Virus record (IMG/VR): IMGVR_UViG_3300020182_002648
Coordinates: 1-64,000 of that record
Direction: 5' to 3' (one strand)
Length of the DNA: 64,000 nt
Source: a virus
The notes beneath the pieces were generated by a model. That model was not told the DNA's origin and did no database searches. It saw only the letters and a list, made by a program, of their open reading frames with translations. This document shows, piece by piece, positions 34,225-43,777 of this stretch; position 1 is the first letter of the stretch, and each line of letters begins with the position of its first letter. A program made the translations under genes and the position numbers.

Positions 34225-35244
34225 ATGATTAAAACTCCTTCTCTACCGGGTCATATTCGTGATTTCGTTCTGAAGTGGATATTATCAGACGATACAATAC
34301 AACACTATGCTAAGCAACAAAACATATTTGTAAAACCACTGCAAATAGACAAATCGAAAAACTGTATTAGTAGTATTATAGCGAGGGATAATGGTAGATT
34401 GAAACTACCATCACCTACATTGTATGTCGGTTTCGAACCGTATATTGTAGGTTCACATCTAGACCCTGAACGTAATGGATTCTCCATACAGTCAGCTAGA
34501 GGTTCCGCTGGTGACATACCATTAGGTTTCGGATATGATCCTATTGAAGGTATAACATCAAGAACACAGCTCTTAGATAGAAATATATTAATAACAACTT
34601 GTGATAAACAAGAACATTGTCATTACTTACCTTTCATCTCGACACACCCTAGTATTATTGATAGTACTGAAAATATAAAGAAGCATAGTAACATAAACCG
34701 GAGATTTAAAGTAGGTTATATGAACAGAGTTAAATGTAATCGTAGAGAACAAATGTTTAATAATCTAGTGTATAGATTCGGAGTGAATCAGTGCCATGCT
34801 CTAGGTGAGAGGTGTGGTACATATCCAGAGACATTACAACCTAGTAACAATCCTCGATCAGGCCAAGATTGTTGGTATAATGATAAGCTACATCAACTAT
34901 ATTCAAACTATACATTCATGATAGCTATGGAGAATACAATTTCACCTGGATATATAACTGAGAAGATTTTAAACTCATTCATCGCTGGCGCGATTCCTAT
35001 ATATTATGGTACTGATGAAATCAAGGACGTATTTAACACTAAGGCTTTCATCCATGTAACTGACTACAAGTCAATCGAAGATTGTGCAGAATATATATCC
35101 AGTATGAATAATAAAGAAATCCTCCAGATGCAAAGTCAACATATATTCAAAAAACCACTACATGGCATGTTCAAAGAAACATCCGAGATGTATAGCAATA
35201 TACGAAATGATATTATAAGTATGTGTAATCATGAGAGACCGTAA
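34225..35244 (+). CDS. alpha-1,3-fucosyltransferase, GT10 family
   Basis: A 339-residue protein with the family signature near residues 230-255: FMIAMENTISPGYITEKIL followed by AGAIPIYYG, where the Glu-Asn and the Thr-Glu-Lys are the GDP-fucose contacts. The N-terminal half has FKVGYMNRVKCNRREQMFNNL, the usual start of the second Rossmann domain. It uses GDP-L-fucose, which the Gmd/Fcl pair at 42.5-44.8 kb makes. It starts 2 bases after the sulfotransferase gene and overlaps the next by 14 bases. Confidence 0.88.
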   Translation: MIKTPSLPGHIRDFVLKWILSDDTIQHYAKQQNIFVKPLQIDKSKNCISSIIARDNGRLKLPSPTLYVGFEPYIVGSHLDPERNGFSIQSARGSAGDIPLGFGYDPIEGITSRTQLLDRNILITTCDKQEHCHYLPFISTHPSIIDSTENIKKHSNINRRFKVGYMNRVKCNRREQMFNNLVYRFGVNQCHALGERCGTYPETLQPSNNPRSGQDCWYNDKLHQLYSNYTFMIAMENTISPGYITEKILNSFIAGAIPIYYGTDEIKDVFNTKAFIHVTDYKSIEDCAEYISSMNNKEILQMQSQHIFKKPLHGMFKETSEMYSNIRNDIISMCNHERP

Positions 35245-36004
35245 TATCTTAATCAATTTTGCAGATCATGCATATCATAACAGCCAGGTACGTAATTCAA
35301 CTTCCGGGTTGATGTACGGGTTTAACACCGTACATCAATACAATCCCCGGGATATTGATAAGGATTTTTATAACAAGAATAAAAAGATATTAGACCAACC
35401 CCGAGGTTGTGGGTATTGGTTGTGGAAGCCTTACTTTATATATAAAGAGTTAGTTGATCTATCTCCTGGGGATATATTATTTTACTCAGATTCCGGCTGT
35501 GACTTCATTAAAGACTTCACTCCGGTGATACGACATATTAGAGAGTCTGAACATGGTATATGCCCCTTCAAGCTTGCAGGAAAACATAAGGAGTTTATAT
35601 TTACGAAAAGAGACTTATTTATTGAGACAGAAACCGATACAGAAGAGTATACACAAACACCTCAGATAATGGCATCATTCATAGGGATACGAAAAACAGA
35701 TTTTACGGTTGACTTTTTTAAGAACTATCTACAGTACGCTCAAACCGAACAATTGATAACAGATTGTCCTAGTAAATCTAAAAATTACGATGGGTTTAAA
35801 GATCATAGACATGATCAATCAATCTTCAGTTTACTCTGCAAAAAACATAAAATACCAACTCTAGATGATCCTACACAATGGGGACTAAAGCATAAGGAGT
35901 CAAAACCCGGTTGTACATATATCTGGCATCGCCGGAATAATAATAGAATCAAGACAGAGATGAGAGACCTAGAAGGAATGAGAGTTCCGTTGATAGTAGG
36001 ATGA
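35231..36004 (+). CDS. putative glycosyltransferase (GT-A like)
   Basis: A 257-residue protein. The segment RGCGYWLWKPYFIYKELVDLSPGDILFYSDSGCDF near residues 57-92 is typical of a group of bacterial and phage glycosyltransferase-like proteins in which the DSG plays the part of DxD. Later IMASFIGIRKTDF and RHDQSIFSLLCKKHKI match the acceptor-side blocks of GT8/GT32-like enzymes. No exact activity can be assigned. It starts inside the end of the GT10 gene and ends with an ATGA overlap. Confidence 0.6.
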   Translation: MRDRNILINFADHAYHNSQVRNSTSGLMYGFNTVHQYNPRDIDKDFYNKNKKILDQPRGCGYWLWKPYFIYKELVDLSPGDILFYSDSGCDFIKDFTPVIRHIRESEHGICPFKLAGKHKEFIFTKRDLFIETETDTEEYTQTPQIMASFIGIRKTDFTVDFFKNYLQYAQTEQLITDCPSKSKNYDGFKDHRHDQSIFSLLCKKHKIPTLDDPTQWGLKHKESKPGCTYIWHRRNNNRIKTEMRDLEGMRVPLIVG

Positions 36005-37053
36005 ACCGGAAATTAAGAATATATACCCCAATGAAGAAGGCGACCTCTGAGGAGAACGCACAGGTACTTCAACCCGGTATAAAAAACAGCAAACATTGTG
36101 AATCTGTAGACTTACCAGATCAGGTACGTACTTTAGATCACCCAGATGGTCCTTATGTAGAAAAATTGGCACCTCAAACACGAGGTACTCCAAAAGATAT
36201 TGATCTCATGATACTACACGGATGCATGCAGCCAGATCAAGCAAAGGTATGGAGAGAACAATACCCTGATATACCTGCTATTGTCATGGATTATAAAGAT
36301 GAACTCGAACTATATCACCCGGAACTTCGAGTGTTAGCTCACTTCAAGCGTAATATGGCTATAAGAAAATGGGGTAAACCGCTAGGAGTCAATGACTACA
36401 AACCACACAACGTTCATTTTTCACCATATTGTGTGCGTGAGGATATTGTAGCTGAGATGTCCCAGTATAAAAATACAGCAAGAGATAAGGATGTCTGTTG
36501 CTTTTTTGAGCCTAATGATGACAACTGGAGCAAGCACATTCCCATGCACTATGAACGTGGTGTAGGTTTACGATCTGTAATTGAGAATCATGTTGGTTGG
36601 TGTGGTACCCGCCGGCTAGTTGCATCAACATTACAGGCAGCTAAGAAGTGGTATGGTTGTGGATATGATATGCATATAGGTAAAACAGGTGGTGGCCAGA
36701 CTGACGGTAGGAGATCACCACAACAGGACTATTGTCGATTAATGGCCACGACCAAGATAATAGTGACAGCGACTCCTGACGGATGGGAGGGTGACTATAG
36801 GTTGATGGAATCTATTAGCAGTGGTGCATTAGTATTACATAACCGAATGGCATTACCTCCAGCTGGATTAGTCGATGGTAAGCACTGGATAATATATGAC
36901 GATCATCAGGATATGCTAGAGAAGGTATATTATTACAACACACATCCAGATCAAGCAAGAGTGATAGGAGAGCAGGGAAGAGATTACGTGATGAACAACC
37001 ACAAACCAGAGCACCGAGTCGAGAGTTGGCTTCGAATTATAGGTTTGTTATGA
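36001..37053 (+). CDS. putative GT-B glycosyltransferase
   Basis: A 350-residue protein. Its C-terminal third has the layout of GT-B enzymes of the Glyco_trans_1_2 type: IIVTATPDGWEGDYRLMESISSGALVLHNRM, then LVDGKHWIIYDDHQDMLEKVYYYNTHPDQARVIGEQGRDYV, followed by a His-rich end. The E of the RLMES segment would be the donor-binding acid. The N-terminal half (DLMILHGCMQPDQAKVWREQYPDIPAIV) fits the acceptor-binding Rossmann domain. ATGA overlaps on both sides keep it in the coupled chain. Confidence 0.65.
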   Translation: MNRKLRIYTPMKKATSEENAQVLQPGIKNSKHCESVDLPDQVRTLDHPDGPYVEKLAPQTRGTPKDIDLMILHGCMQPDQAKVWREQYPDIPAIVMDYKDELELYHPELRVLAHFKRNMAIRKWGKPLGVNDYKPHNVHFSPYCVREDIVAEMSQYKNTARDKDVCCFFEPNDDNWSKHIPMHYERGVGLRSVIENHVGWCGTRRLVASTLQAAKKWYGCGYDMHIGKTGGGQTDGRRSPQQDYCRLMATTKIIVTATPDGWEGDYRLMESISSGALVLHNRMALPPAGLVDGKHWIIYDDHQDMLEKVYYYNTHPDQARVIGEQGRDYVMNNHKPEHRVESWLRIIGLL

Positions 37054-37793
37054 AATTTGTAGGTATAACAGTTTGTGTTAATTATGCACCTATTTTGAGA
37101 TTAGCCTTACAAGAAACAAGCCAAAGACTAGATCGCATTATCGTTGTAACCAAGAAAGATGATATTGACACAATAAAGGTTTGTGAGGGATACAATAATG
37201 TGGATACAGTCTTCTTTGATTTTAGCGTTGATGAGAGGTGGTTTGAGACACACATGAAGCGATTTAAAAATGGGGAGATGAACAATCCGCCTGATATGAG
37301 AAAGCAATATTGGTCTAAGCGTTTATCTGATGCTAATGTCAAGGGATTTAATAAAGGTGGAGGGTTGCGTTTAGGTCAGCAACATGTAGTAAAAAACTAT
37401 CCAGGATCTGTACAAATCATTTTAGATTGTGATATAGTTCTCCCACCTGAATTCAAAACCGCGACGACTAGCATGGATTATATTAATGATGTTTTATATG
37501 TACCTAACGAGCGTCGTGATTACACATCATATACATTATACAAACAGCAAAAAACATTTAAGAACTACTCCACCGCTGGATGGGGATATTTTCAAATGTA
37601 CAGACCGTCAATAGAATCTAACAGAGTGTTTTATGATGACTGGCCAGATGCAGCGAAGACTGATGTTTGGTTCCGTAACGATATATTAAAGGGTGATTTC
37701 AAAAAAAAGATAAAACTCAATACACATGTAGATCACTTAGGACAGGAAGGTGGCTCAATACATTTAACTAAATACAACTTCGACTTTAACTGA
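37050..37793 (+). CDS. putative glycosyltransferase (GT-A), paralogue of the 30.9-kb gene
   Basis: A 247-residue protein. It has IIVVTKKDDIDTIKVCEGYNNV, FNKGGGLRLGQQHVV, and ILDCDIVLPPEF with the DCD as likely metal site, matching the order of motifs in the protein at 30936-31832. Tandem domains are absent. The ATG at 37050 overlaps the stop of the preceding gene, so I prefer it to a TTG 24 bases upstream. The start of the second sulfotransferase follows 1 base after its stop. Confidence 0.65.
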   Translation: MKFVGITVCVNYAPILRLALQETSQRLDRIIVVTKKDDIDTIKVCEGYNNVDTVFFDFSVDERWFETHMKRFKNGEMNNPPDMRKQYWSKRLSDANVKGFNKGGGLRLGQQHVVKNYPGSVQIILDCDIVLPPEFKTATTSMDYINDVLYVPNERRDYTSYTLYKQQKTFKNYSTAGWGYFQMYRPSIESNRVFYDDWPDAAKTDVWFRNDILKGDFKKKIKLNTHVDHLGQEGGSIHLTKYNFDFN

Positions 37794-37794
37794 A

Positions 37795-38790
37795 ATGATA
37801 GTATCACACAAACATAAATTTATATTCATTAAGACACACAAGACGTCAACACAGACGTTTATGAAGTTTATCAAACCACATCTAGGGACAGATGATGTTA
37901 TGGCAGGTGATTCATCTAGTGACGTCAATGAGGATACGAAACTCAATGTAGATAAGAAATTTGAATCCACCGGCAAGAGTGCTCACGAGTATGTTGAAGT
38001 TTACGGAAACCATCTCCCGTGGTTTATGATCAAGGAAATAGTAGGTGATGATATATGGAGCAATTATACAAAGATCACTATTGAGAGAGATCCTTACGAT
38101 AGACTAGTATCACTATTTCATTTCCTTAATAATATTCTCATAAAACCCGGTCTATTCCAGCCCAGCCCGGGTTATCGTTCTCAATTGAAAGGTCCAGAGA
38201 TTAAAGACATGCTACAGAACAGTCTACTTGATCTATATCCAGAAGAGATACGAACCTATTTCGAGGAGCTTACACTCATGCAACTATCCTCACCGGTTAT
38301 GAATCTCATGGATCATGATACGTATGGTCCGATTGGAGTCGAAAAAGAGAGATCATTATATAAGAACACCGCGCGTGATTTAAATCTCAGAATATATGAA
38401 GTCGATAATAGCCCGTTGATCATCAATAACAAGCTCGGACCTTTTCCTTATCTAAACACTTCTGATATATGCATTCGATTAGAACCTTTTCAGAAACATC
38501 AAGCTAGTGAAGGTCAATGTAGATTTCTCAACTATGGATATTACTACGATGGTGATCGATTGCAGGTCGACGAAGTTATAGATTTTAAGGATGTGGGTAA
38601 CAATATAGGTGATACGTTTCAAAAATACGGAATCAATATTAAATGTGATGAGAGTTTATATAATGACAACAGCCAAAACACACACTACAGATCAACTACA
38701 TCCAGTTATAGTACTGATTGGTGGTATGAAGGCCTTAAGGGTTTCATGATCAAGGAATTAATTAATGAGAAACTCATTACGCGCACCTAA
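37795..38790 (+). CDS. second sulfotransferase, distinct subtype
   Basis: A 331-residue protein. The 5'-phosphosulfate loop reads FIFIKTHKTSTQTFMKF (residues 9-25) and the 3'-phosphate motif ITIERDPYDRLVSLFHFL lies near residue 98. The KTHKTSTxT form resembles the galactose-3-O-sulfotransferase and cytosolic-type loops more than the HIPKTGG form of the enzyme at 33.6 kb, so the two are not simple duplicates and may sulfate different positions. The C-terminal 120 residues (RFLNYGYYYDGDRLQVDEVIDF, STDWWYEGLKGF) are not assigned. Confidence 0.75.
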   Translation: MIVSHKHKFIFIKTHKTSTQTFMKFIKPHLGTDDVMAGDSSSDVNEDTKLNVDKKFESTGKSAHEYVEVYGNHLPWFMIKEIVGDDIWSNYTKITIERDPYDRLVSLFHFLNNILIKPGLFQPSPGYRSQLKGPEIKDMLQNSLLDLYPEEIRTYFEELTLMQLSSPVMNLMDHDTYGPIGVEKERSLYKNTARDLNLRIYEVDNSPLIINNKLGPFPYLNTSDICIRLEPFQKHQASEGQCRFLNYGYYYDGDRLQVDEVIDFKDVGNNIGDTFQKYGINIKCDESLYNDNSQNTHYRSTTSSYSTDWWYEGLKGFMIKELINEKLITRT

Positions 38791-38795
38791 TTACA

Positions 38796-38803
38796 TATAA
38801 ATA
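38796..38803 (+). promoter_or_regulatory. T4-late-type promoter octamer, exact consensus
   Basis: TATAAATA, 9 bases before the ATG at 38813. An ATG at 38805 is out of frame and leads to an early stop. Confidence 0.7.
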
Positions 38804-38812
38804 TATGTATAT

Positions 38813-40651
38813 ATGGAAGAAGAGATGATTGTCAATTTATGCACCTTTATGGGACGAAAGAATAATGTTAAGATATTACTTGTATACGTGGAAGAAGCGC
38901 TCAAGATAAATGCTATTGATAATTATTATATGATAGATATGACTCGTAATCATAAGGATCACGAATATATATTTAGCGAACAACAACGACTCAATGAATT
39001 ATATCCAGAGCGAGTCCACGTTGTGAATAGGGAGATCCGGAGGAAACAGTTAGACGATAACACGGCTATGGACACAATCGGTAGTTGGGCACCATTCTAT
39101 GAGTTCTGTAGTCAATTTAGTGACAATGATGTAATTATAAAGTGTGATGATGACACTACATACTTTGACGTAGAGACTATTAGAGCTGCAGCAGAGGTAA
39201 GATTTAAAAACAAACACCCGTTCCTGATGCATGGTAATACTATTAATAATGGTATATGTGCTTTTCATCAGCAACGCAAAGGGATATGGACGTTTGAAGG
39301 TAATGATGTACTAGACAATTACCCTACAAGTGGACTAACAGGTCCCTTGTTTTCTCACCCGGAAATTGCATGCGGGTGTCATGAACAGTTCACACGAGAC
39401 TTAATAGCAGATGAGAGTAATATTAGTAAATATGCCTTAAACTCAAATCCATACTTCACAGCAAGAGTGAGTATTAATATGATATTCATGTTGGGAAGTG
39501 ATAGAGACATTATCAGCAAGATTGACACGCAAGATGAGTATGTTAGTAGCAGTAAGATAGGACAACAAACAGACCGCCCTAACATGTTGATTGGTGATTT
39601 TACGTGCGCTCATCACACATACGGAGTTCAAGAACCAGTAATGGAGGAGTTAGGTACATACAAAATGTACAAGGAGTTGGCGGATAAATACTACAGTAAC
39701 GACACAGTACGTACTAACAAGAGTATCACCCAACCAGAAGGACAATCACTGACACTCAAGTCTGATGATATATATTTGGCTAGATACTGGAGTGGTGAAA
39801 ATAGTATAACTATCAAGAACAACAGGACTGATAAATATATCAATTTAGATTGGGTCAAGACAGAGAGAGTTAAGTTTATCGAGGATAAACCCGGGCAGAA
39901 AGAACGAGTAGGAACAGGAGTGTACTGGTATAAGGCAGAGTTGTCAGCTAGTGACAAGCCAATGGTATTTAATCTAGATGATAAAGAGAAAGGAAACCTA
40001 CAAATACAGGATTGCACAGAGATATTTAAAACATCTCAACCAGGTAATAAGGCTGAACGGTTCATGACATTTCCTGTTAAGAAGTGGTTCCAACAGAACT
40101 ATAAAAAACAATACGTCAAGATCAATAACATAGGTACAGATGAAGCACAGATAGAGACTCCTCATCACCCTGGATTCAATTTAGTTGCAGATGATCGTAA
40201 TCCTGACAAGACTTTATACTTCTTTACAAACGGTGGAGAAGATACATGGACCGTAGAGGATCTGAGCAATACAAATAATCTAATCGTACCTATTTCAATT
40301 GATCGTGGTAATCAGGATGAGTGTGAGAATGACCCTACTACCGCCCGGGTTGTTAATGATGACAGTTTACCGGAGTGTAGGAATTTTAGAGAATTCTACT
40401 GGATGGTTAATGGGTATATTTGGGAAATGGTACCTCAAGGAGATAATGAATGTCATGTAAAGTTGATAGCAGATGATCTAGATGATTTGTATCTCTCCGG
40501 AGAAGCTTCCGGTAAAGTGAGGTTGAGTGCCAATAAGGATCTCTGGAAGTTAAGCACCGATAAGTTTTTAGTCCACAACTCGACAAAATTAAAGTTATCT
40601 ATATCACCCACTGGAGTTGAGATTAACTTAACTGGAACTAAATTATCGTAA
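38813..40651 (+). CDS. two-part protein: GT-A glycosyltransferase with C-terminal beta domain
   Basis: A 612-residue protein. Residues 1-300 look like a GT-A enzyme: VNLCTFMGRKNNVKILLVYVEEAL, an acidic VIIKCDDDTTYFD near residue 113, and LTGPLFSHPEIACGCH and RVSINMIFMLG in the acceptor part. Residues about 310-612 are beta-rich with repeated phrases on the theme 'D.YL......G.V.LS...D.WKL', similar in feel to beta-trefoil or ricin-like carbohydrate-binding domains, though I cannot name the family. Such a domain could hold the enzyme on its growing glycan. The stop overlaps the ATG of the dehydrogenase gene. Confidence 0.6.
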   Translation: MEEEMIVNLCTFMGRKNNVKILLVYVEEALKINAIDNYYMIDMTRNHKDHEYIFSEQQRLNELYPERVHVVNREIRRKQLDDNTAMDTIGSWAPFYEFCSQFSDNDVIIKCDDDTTYFDVETIRAAAEVRFKNKHPFLMHGNTINNGICAFHQQRKGIWTFEGNDVLDNYPTSGLTGPLFSHPEIACGCHEQFTRDLIADESNISKYALNSNPYFTARVSINMIFMLGSDRDIISKIDTQDEYVSSSKIGQQTDRPNMLIGDFTCAHHTYGVQEPVMEELGTYKMYKELADKYYSNDTVRTNKSITQPEGQSLTLKSDDIYLARYWSGENSITIKNNRTDKYINLDWVKTERVKFIEDKPGQKERVGTGVYWYKAELSASDKPMVFNLDDKEKGNLQIQDCTEIFKTSQPGNKAERFMTFPVKKWFQQNYKKQYVKINNIGTDEAQIETPHHPGFNLVADDRNPDKTLYFFTNGGEDTWTVEDLSNTNNLIVPISIDRGNQDECENDPTTARVVNDDSLPECRNFREFYWMVNGYIWEMVPQGDNECHVKLIADDLDDLYLSGEASGKVRLSANKDLWKLSTDKFLVHNSTKLKLSISPTGVEINLTGTKLS

Positions 40652-41481
40652 TGAAAGTCGGAGTTATTGGAGCAGGATTCGTTGGAAACGCGATGAGTCA
40701 ATTAAGCCCAGGAGTGGATATAATCGTATGGGACACTGACGAGAGCAAGAGGGTACCAGTTGACATAACATTCGAAGATTTTGTTAAACAGTCTGAAATA
40801 GTCTTTATAGCAGTACCTACACCGATGGATAAAGATGGTAGATGTCATACTGATATCGTTGAGAGTGTAGTTAGCGACGTACGTAGGATTGATAATGAAC
40901 AGCACATAGTAATAAGATCAACAGTACCTCCTGGTACATGTGCTCGATTAGGTGTTAGTTTCATGCCAGAGTTCTTGACAGAGAGATATTGGAAGACTGA
41001 TTTTATACGAACAACAAAGTGGATTATCGGTACAAATGATAATATACTATTCGAATTGATGACAACCATGTTCAAACTAGCGAAAGATCGAGGATGTATC
41101 GATAGCTGTGTGACTGAACAATACACACCTAGTGAAGCTGAGATGATGAAGTATACCGCTAATTGTTTTCTAGCGACCAAGATAAGCTTCTTCAATGAAG
41201 TTAGCGAGTTATGTGACACAATTGGTATTGATTATAATAATATCATCAAATTCTGTGGTGGTGATCCTCGAATTGGTAACAACCACACCCGCGTGCCTGG
41301 TCACGACGGAAAGAGAGGATATGGAGGTACATGCTTTCCAAAGGATATGAACGCATTAGCGCATGAGTTTGAAGCGAACGGTTTAGAGTCATATATAATA
41401 AAAGCATCAATCGAACGAAATGAACATCATGACCGGCCTGAACGCGATTGGAAGTCGGATAGTGGTAGAGCAGTAATTTAA
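40651..41481 (+). CDS. UDP-glucose/GDP-mannose 6-dehydrogenase family, short form
   Basis: A 276-residue protein with NAD-binding GVIGAGFVGNA at residues 4-14, VFIAVPTPMDKDG, IRSTVPPGT, the FMPEFLTE motif, and the catalytic cysteine in GYGGTCFPKD near residue 231. It would oxidise UDP-glucose to UDP-glucuronate (or a related sugar). The usual enzymes have about 390-440 residues; here the C-terminal UDP-binding domain is missing, with only about 35 residues after the catalytic motif. The missing domain may make it a specialised, short phage form. Other family members (UDP-N-acetylmannosamine dehydrogenase) cannot be excluded. Confidence 0.75.
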   Translation: MKVGVIGAGFVGNAMSQLSPGVDIIVWDTDESKRVPVDITFEDFVKQSEIVFIAVPTPMDKDGRCHTDIVESVVSDVRRIDNEQHIVIRSTVPPGTCARLGVSFMPEFLTERYWKTDFIRTTKWIIGTNDNILFELMTTMFKLAKDRGCIDSCVTEQYTPSEAEMMKYTANCFLATKISFFNEVSELCDTIGIDYNNIIKFCGGDPRIGNNHTRVPGHDGKRGYGGTCFPKDMNALAHEFEANGLESYIIKASIERNEHHDRPERDWKSDSGRAVI

Positions 41482-41483
41482 TA

Positions 41484-42500
41484 ATGAAGGTAAATATATT
41501 TGGATGCGGGATGAGCGGCACAGTCGCGGCGATCTTATTTAAAGAACAAGGACATGATGTTGAGATATTTGAGACTAGGTCTCATGTTGCTGGCAATTGT
41601 TTTGATAAAAAGAATGAGGATGGTTGCACAGTACATGAGTATGGTTCGCATATCTTCCATACCAACGATAAAGAGGTATGGGACTTTTTAAACCGGTACA
41701 CAAAATTTAACGACTATCAGCACCGTGTCAGAGCGAACACCAAGGAAGGATTATTGAGCATTCCATTCAGTAAAAAGACAGAACAAGAACTCGGACGTGA
41801 TCTGTCACCTAAAGAGATACAAGAGTTGTTATTCCGTGATTATTCCGAACGTCATTGGGGCATACCATGGGAGGAATTACCCAAGAGTATAAGCGGCAGA
41901 GTACCTAACAAACGTGACAATTTCGACGACCGATACTTCACTGACACATATCAAGGTATACCAGAGAAAGGATATACTACCATGTTTAATAATATGTTAG
42001 ATGGTATCAAGGTTAACGTTGGTGTAGATCGTGATTTACGCAAACGTATCAAAGGGGACCTTACAGTTTGGACCGGAAAGATATCTGAGTATTTCGACTT
42101 AGCATACGGTCATCTCCCTTATCGTTCCCTTAGATTTGAACACACACGCGTAAAACGAGACCCGATGTACACATGGGACAAAGGATCAGTTATTAACGAA
42201 TGTAACACCAAGCCTTTCAACCGTACTATGGACAACAGTGTGTATCTCAAGGAGGATGTGACTCACACTATTCATACACGTGATCATCCAGAGGAATATC
42301 AACCAGGTGTCAATGATCCAATTTACCCAAAGACATTCGGAGAAGGTCCAGAGGTATATAAGAAATATTTACAAGCCGCCGAAGCAGATAAGAATACTAT
42401 ATTCTTAGGCCGATTAGCCACATACAGATACTTGGATATGTGGATGGCAGTAAAACAAGTTATAGCTAAACTTGAAACTAGTGATAAATTAAAACGATGA
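41484..42500 (+). CDS. glf: UDP-galactopyranose mutase
   Basis: A 338-residue flavoprotein. The FAD-binding start VNIFGCGMSGTVAAILFKEQGHDV is followed by the family signature VAGNCFD and HEYGSHIFHTN (residues about 33-58), then LFRDYSERHWGIPWEELPKS and, near the end, FLGRLATYRYLDMWMAV, the conserved substrate and flavin region. It converts UDP-galactopyranose to UDP-galactofuranose. Galf is a sugar of bacterial surface glycans and absent from animals, so a Galf residue in the phage glycan is predicted. A 4-base ATGA overlap joins it to fcl. Confidence 0.9.
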   Translation: MKVNIFGCGMSGTVAAILFKEQGHDVEIFETRSHVAGNCFDKKNEDGCTVHEYGSHIFHTNDKEVWDFLNRYTKFNDYQHRVRANTKEGLLSIPFSKKTEQELGRDLSPKEIQELLFRDYSERHWGIPWEELPKSISGRVPNKRDNFDDRYFTDTYQGIPEKGYTTMFNNMLDGIKVNVGVDRDLRKRIKGDLTVWTGKISEYFDLAYGHLPYRSLRFEHTRVKRDPMYTWDKGSVINECNTKPFNRTMDNSVYLKEDVTHTIHTRDHPEEYQPGVNDPIYPKTFGEGPEVYKKYLQAAEADKNTIFLGRLATYRYLDMWMAVKQVIAKLETSDKLKR

Positions 42501-43423
42501 AATTGTTAATAACAGGTGGTACTGGTTTGGTAGGAACCGGAATTAAATCAATCGCAAGTGAATTTCCAGAGCTTGATATATCTTATATGTCTTCGAAGGA
42601 TTGTAACTTGCTTGATTACGATCAAGTGTTGGAATATTTCTGGAACGAAGAACCAGAATGTATTATTCACTTGGCTGCAAATGTTGGTGGGTTGTACAAG
42701 AACATGAACCAAAAAGTGGAGATGTTTGATGATAATATTCAAATGAATCTCAACGTGATAAAAGCTGCATTCTCAAATGATATCAAGAACTTGATAGGTA
42801 CTTTATCAACATGCATCTTTCCTGACAACACAACATATCCTATCAACGAGACCATGCTTCATGATGGAGCACCACACACATCAAATGACGCATATGCGTA
42901 TGCAAAAAGAATGATCAAGGTTCAATGTGACGCATATAGCGCTCAGCATGATGTGAATTATTCGTGCATAATACCTACGAACATATACGGAGAAGGTGAC
43001 AATTTCTCATTAGAGGATGGACATGTGATACCCGCATTGATCCACAAATGCTTTAACGCTGTTAAAAATGGTACTGATTTTGAAGTGTATGGTACAGGTA
43101 AGCCGTTGCGTCAGTTTATATACTCAAAGGACCTAGGTAGATTGATACTAAAATCAGTATACAAACTAATGCAAGAAAGTATAATACTGGCACCTCGTGA
43201 GGAAGTCGCGATTGGTGATGTGGCTCGTTACATCGCTAGAGCGTTTGACTACGAAGACCGTATGATATTCAATGATAGCTTTAGTGATGGTCAATACAAG
43301 AAGACAGCTGATAACTCCAAACTAATGGAGTTGTTCCCGGATTTTGAATTTATGAAAATCGAGGAAGGTATAGCTGAGACCGTTAAGTATTTCAAACATG
43401 AGTACCCAAATTTAAGACTATGA
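42497..43423 (+). CDS. fcl: GDP-L-fucose synthase
   Basis: A 308-residue short-chain dehydrogenase with NADP-binding GGTGLVG (residues 7-13), VIHLAANVGGLYKN in the family form, LSTCIFPDNTTYPINE, and YAYAKRM as the Tyr-x3-Lys pair. The TNIYGEGDNF and VYGTGKPLRQFIYSKDLGR blocks are highly typical of Fcl. It carries out epimerisation and reduction of GDP-4-keto-6-deoxymannose to GDP-L-fucose. Together with gmd two genes downstream it gives the complete two-step pathway from GDP-mannose. Confidence 0.92.
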   Translation: MKLLITGGTGLVGTGIKSIASEFPELDISYMSSKDCNLLDYDQVLEYFWNEEPECIIHLAANVGGLYKNMNQKVEMFDDNIQMNLNVIKAAFSNDIKNLIGTLSTCIFPDNTTYPINETMLHDGAPHTSNDAYAYAKRMIKVQCDAYSAQHDVNYSCIIPTNIYGEGDNFSLEDGHVIPALIHKCFNAVKNGTDFEVYGTGKPLRQFIYSKDLGRLILKSVYKLMQESIILAPREEVAIGDVARYIARAFDYEDRMIFNDSFSDGQYKKTADNSKLMELFPDFEFMKIEEGIAETVKYFKHEYPNLRL

Positions 43424-43773
43424 ATAACAACACAGATGAATCTATCCGCCCATGGGGTAACTACGAGATCTTACTAGATACAGACTACTGTAAGGTTAAG
43501 AGAATTTATGTAAAGCCTGGTCAACGATTGAGTTACCAGTACCATCACAAGAGACAAGAAGCATGGACTGTGGTTAGTGGTGTGGCACGTATAACAATCG
43601 ACGACGAGACTAATGACTACAAACCAGGCGAGACTGTGCTGATTCCATTAGGAGCAAAGCATCGGATGGCCAATCCAGAAACTGATGAGATGATGATACT
43701 TGTTGAGGTACAGACAGGTACGTATTTTGGTGAGGATGATATTGTCCGTGTGCAGGACGATTACAACAGATAA
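43420..43773 (+). CDS. mannose-6-phosphate isomerase type II cupin domain
   Basis: A 117-residue stand-alone cupin equal to the C-terminal domain of bifunctional mannose-1-phosphate guanylyltransferases. Motifs: [45 protein letters not shown] (metal-binding His), [13 protein letters not shown] and [12 protein letters not shown]. It converts fructose-6-phosphate to mannose-6-phosphate, the entry to GDP-mannose. The guanylyltransferase domain is not in this window; phosphomannomutase and GDP-mannose formation would rest on host enzymes or on genes elsewhere. It lies between fcl and gmd with overlaps. Confidence 0.88.
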   Translation: MNNNTDESIRPWGNYEILLDTDYCKVKRIYVKPGQRLSYQYHHKRQEAWTVVSGVARITIDDETNDYKPGETVLIPLGAKHRMANPETDEMMILVEVQTGTYFGEDDIVRVQDDYNR

Positions 43774-43777
43774 TTTT

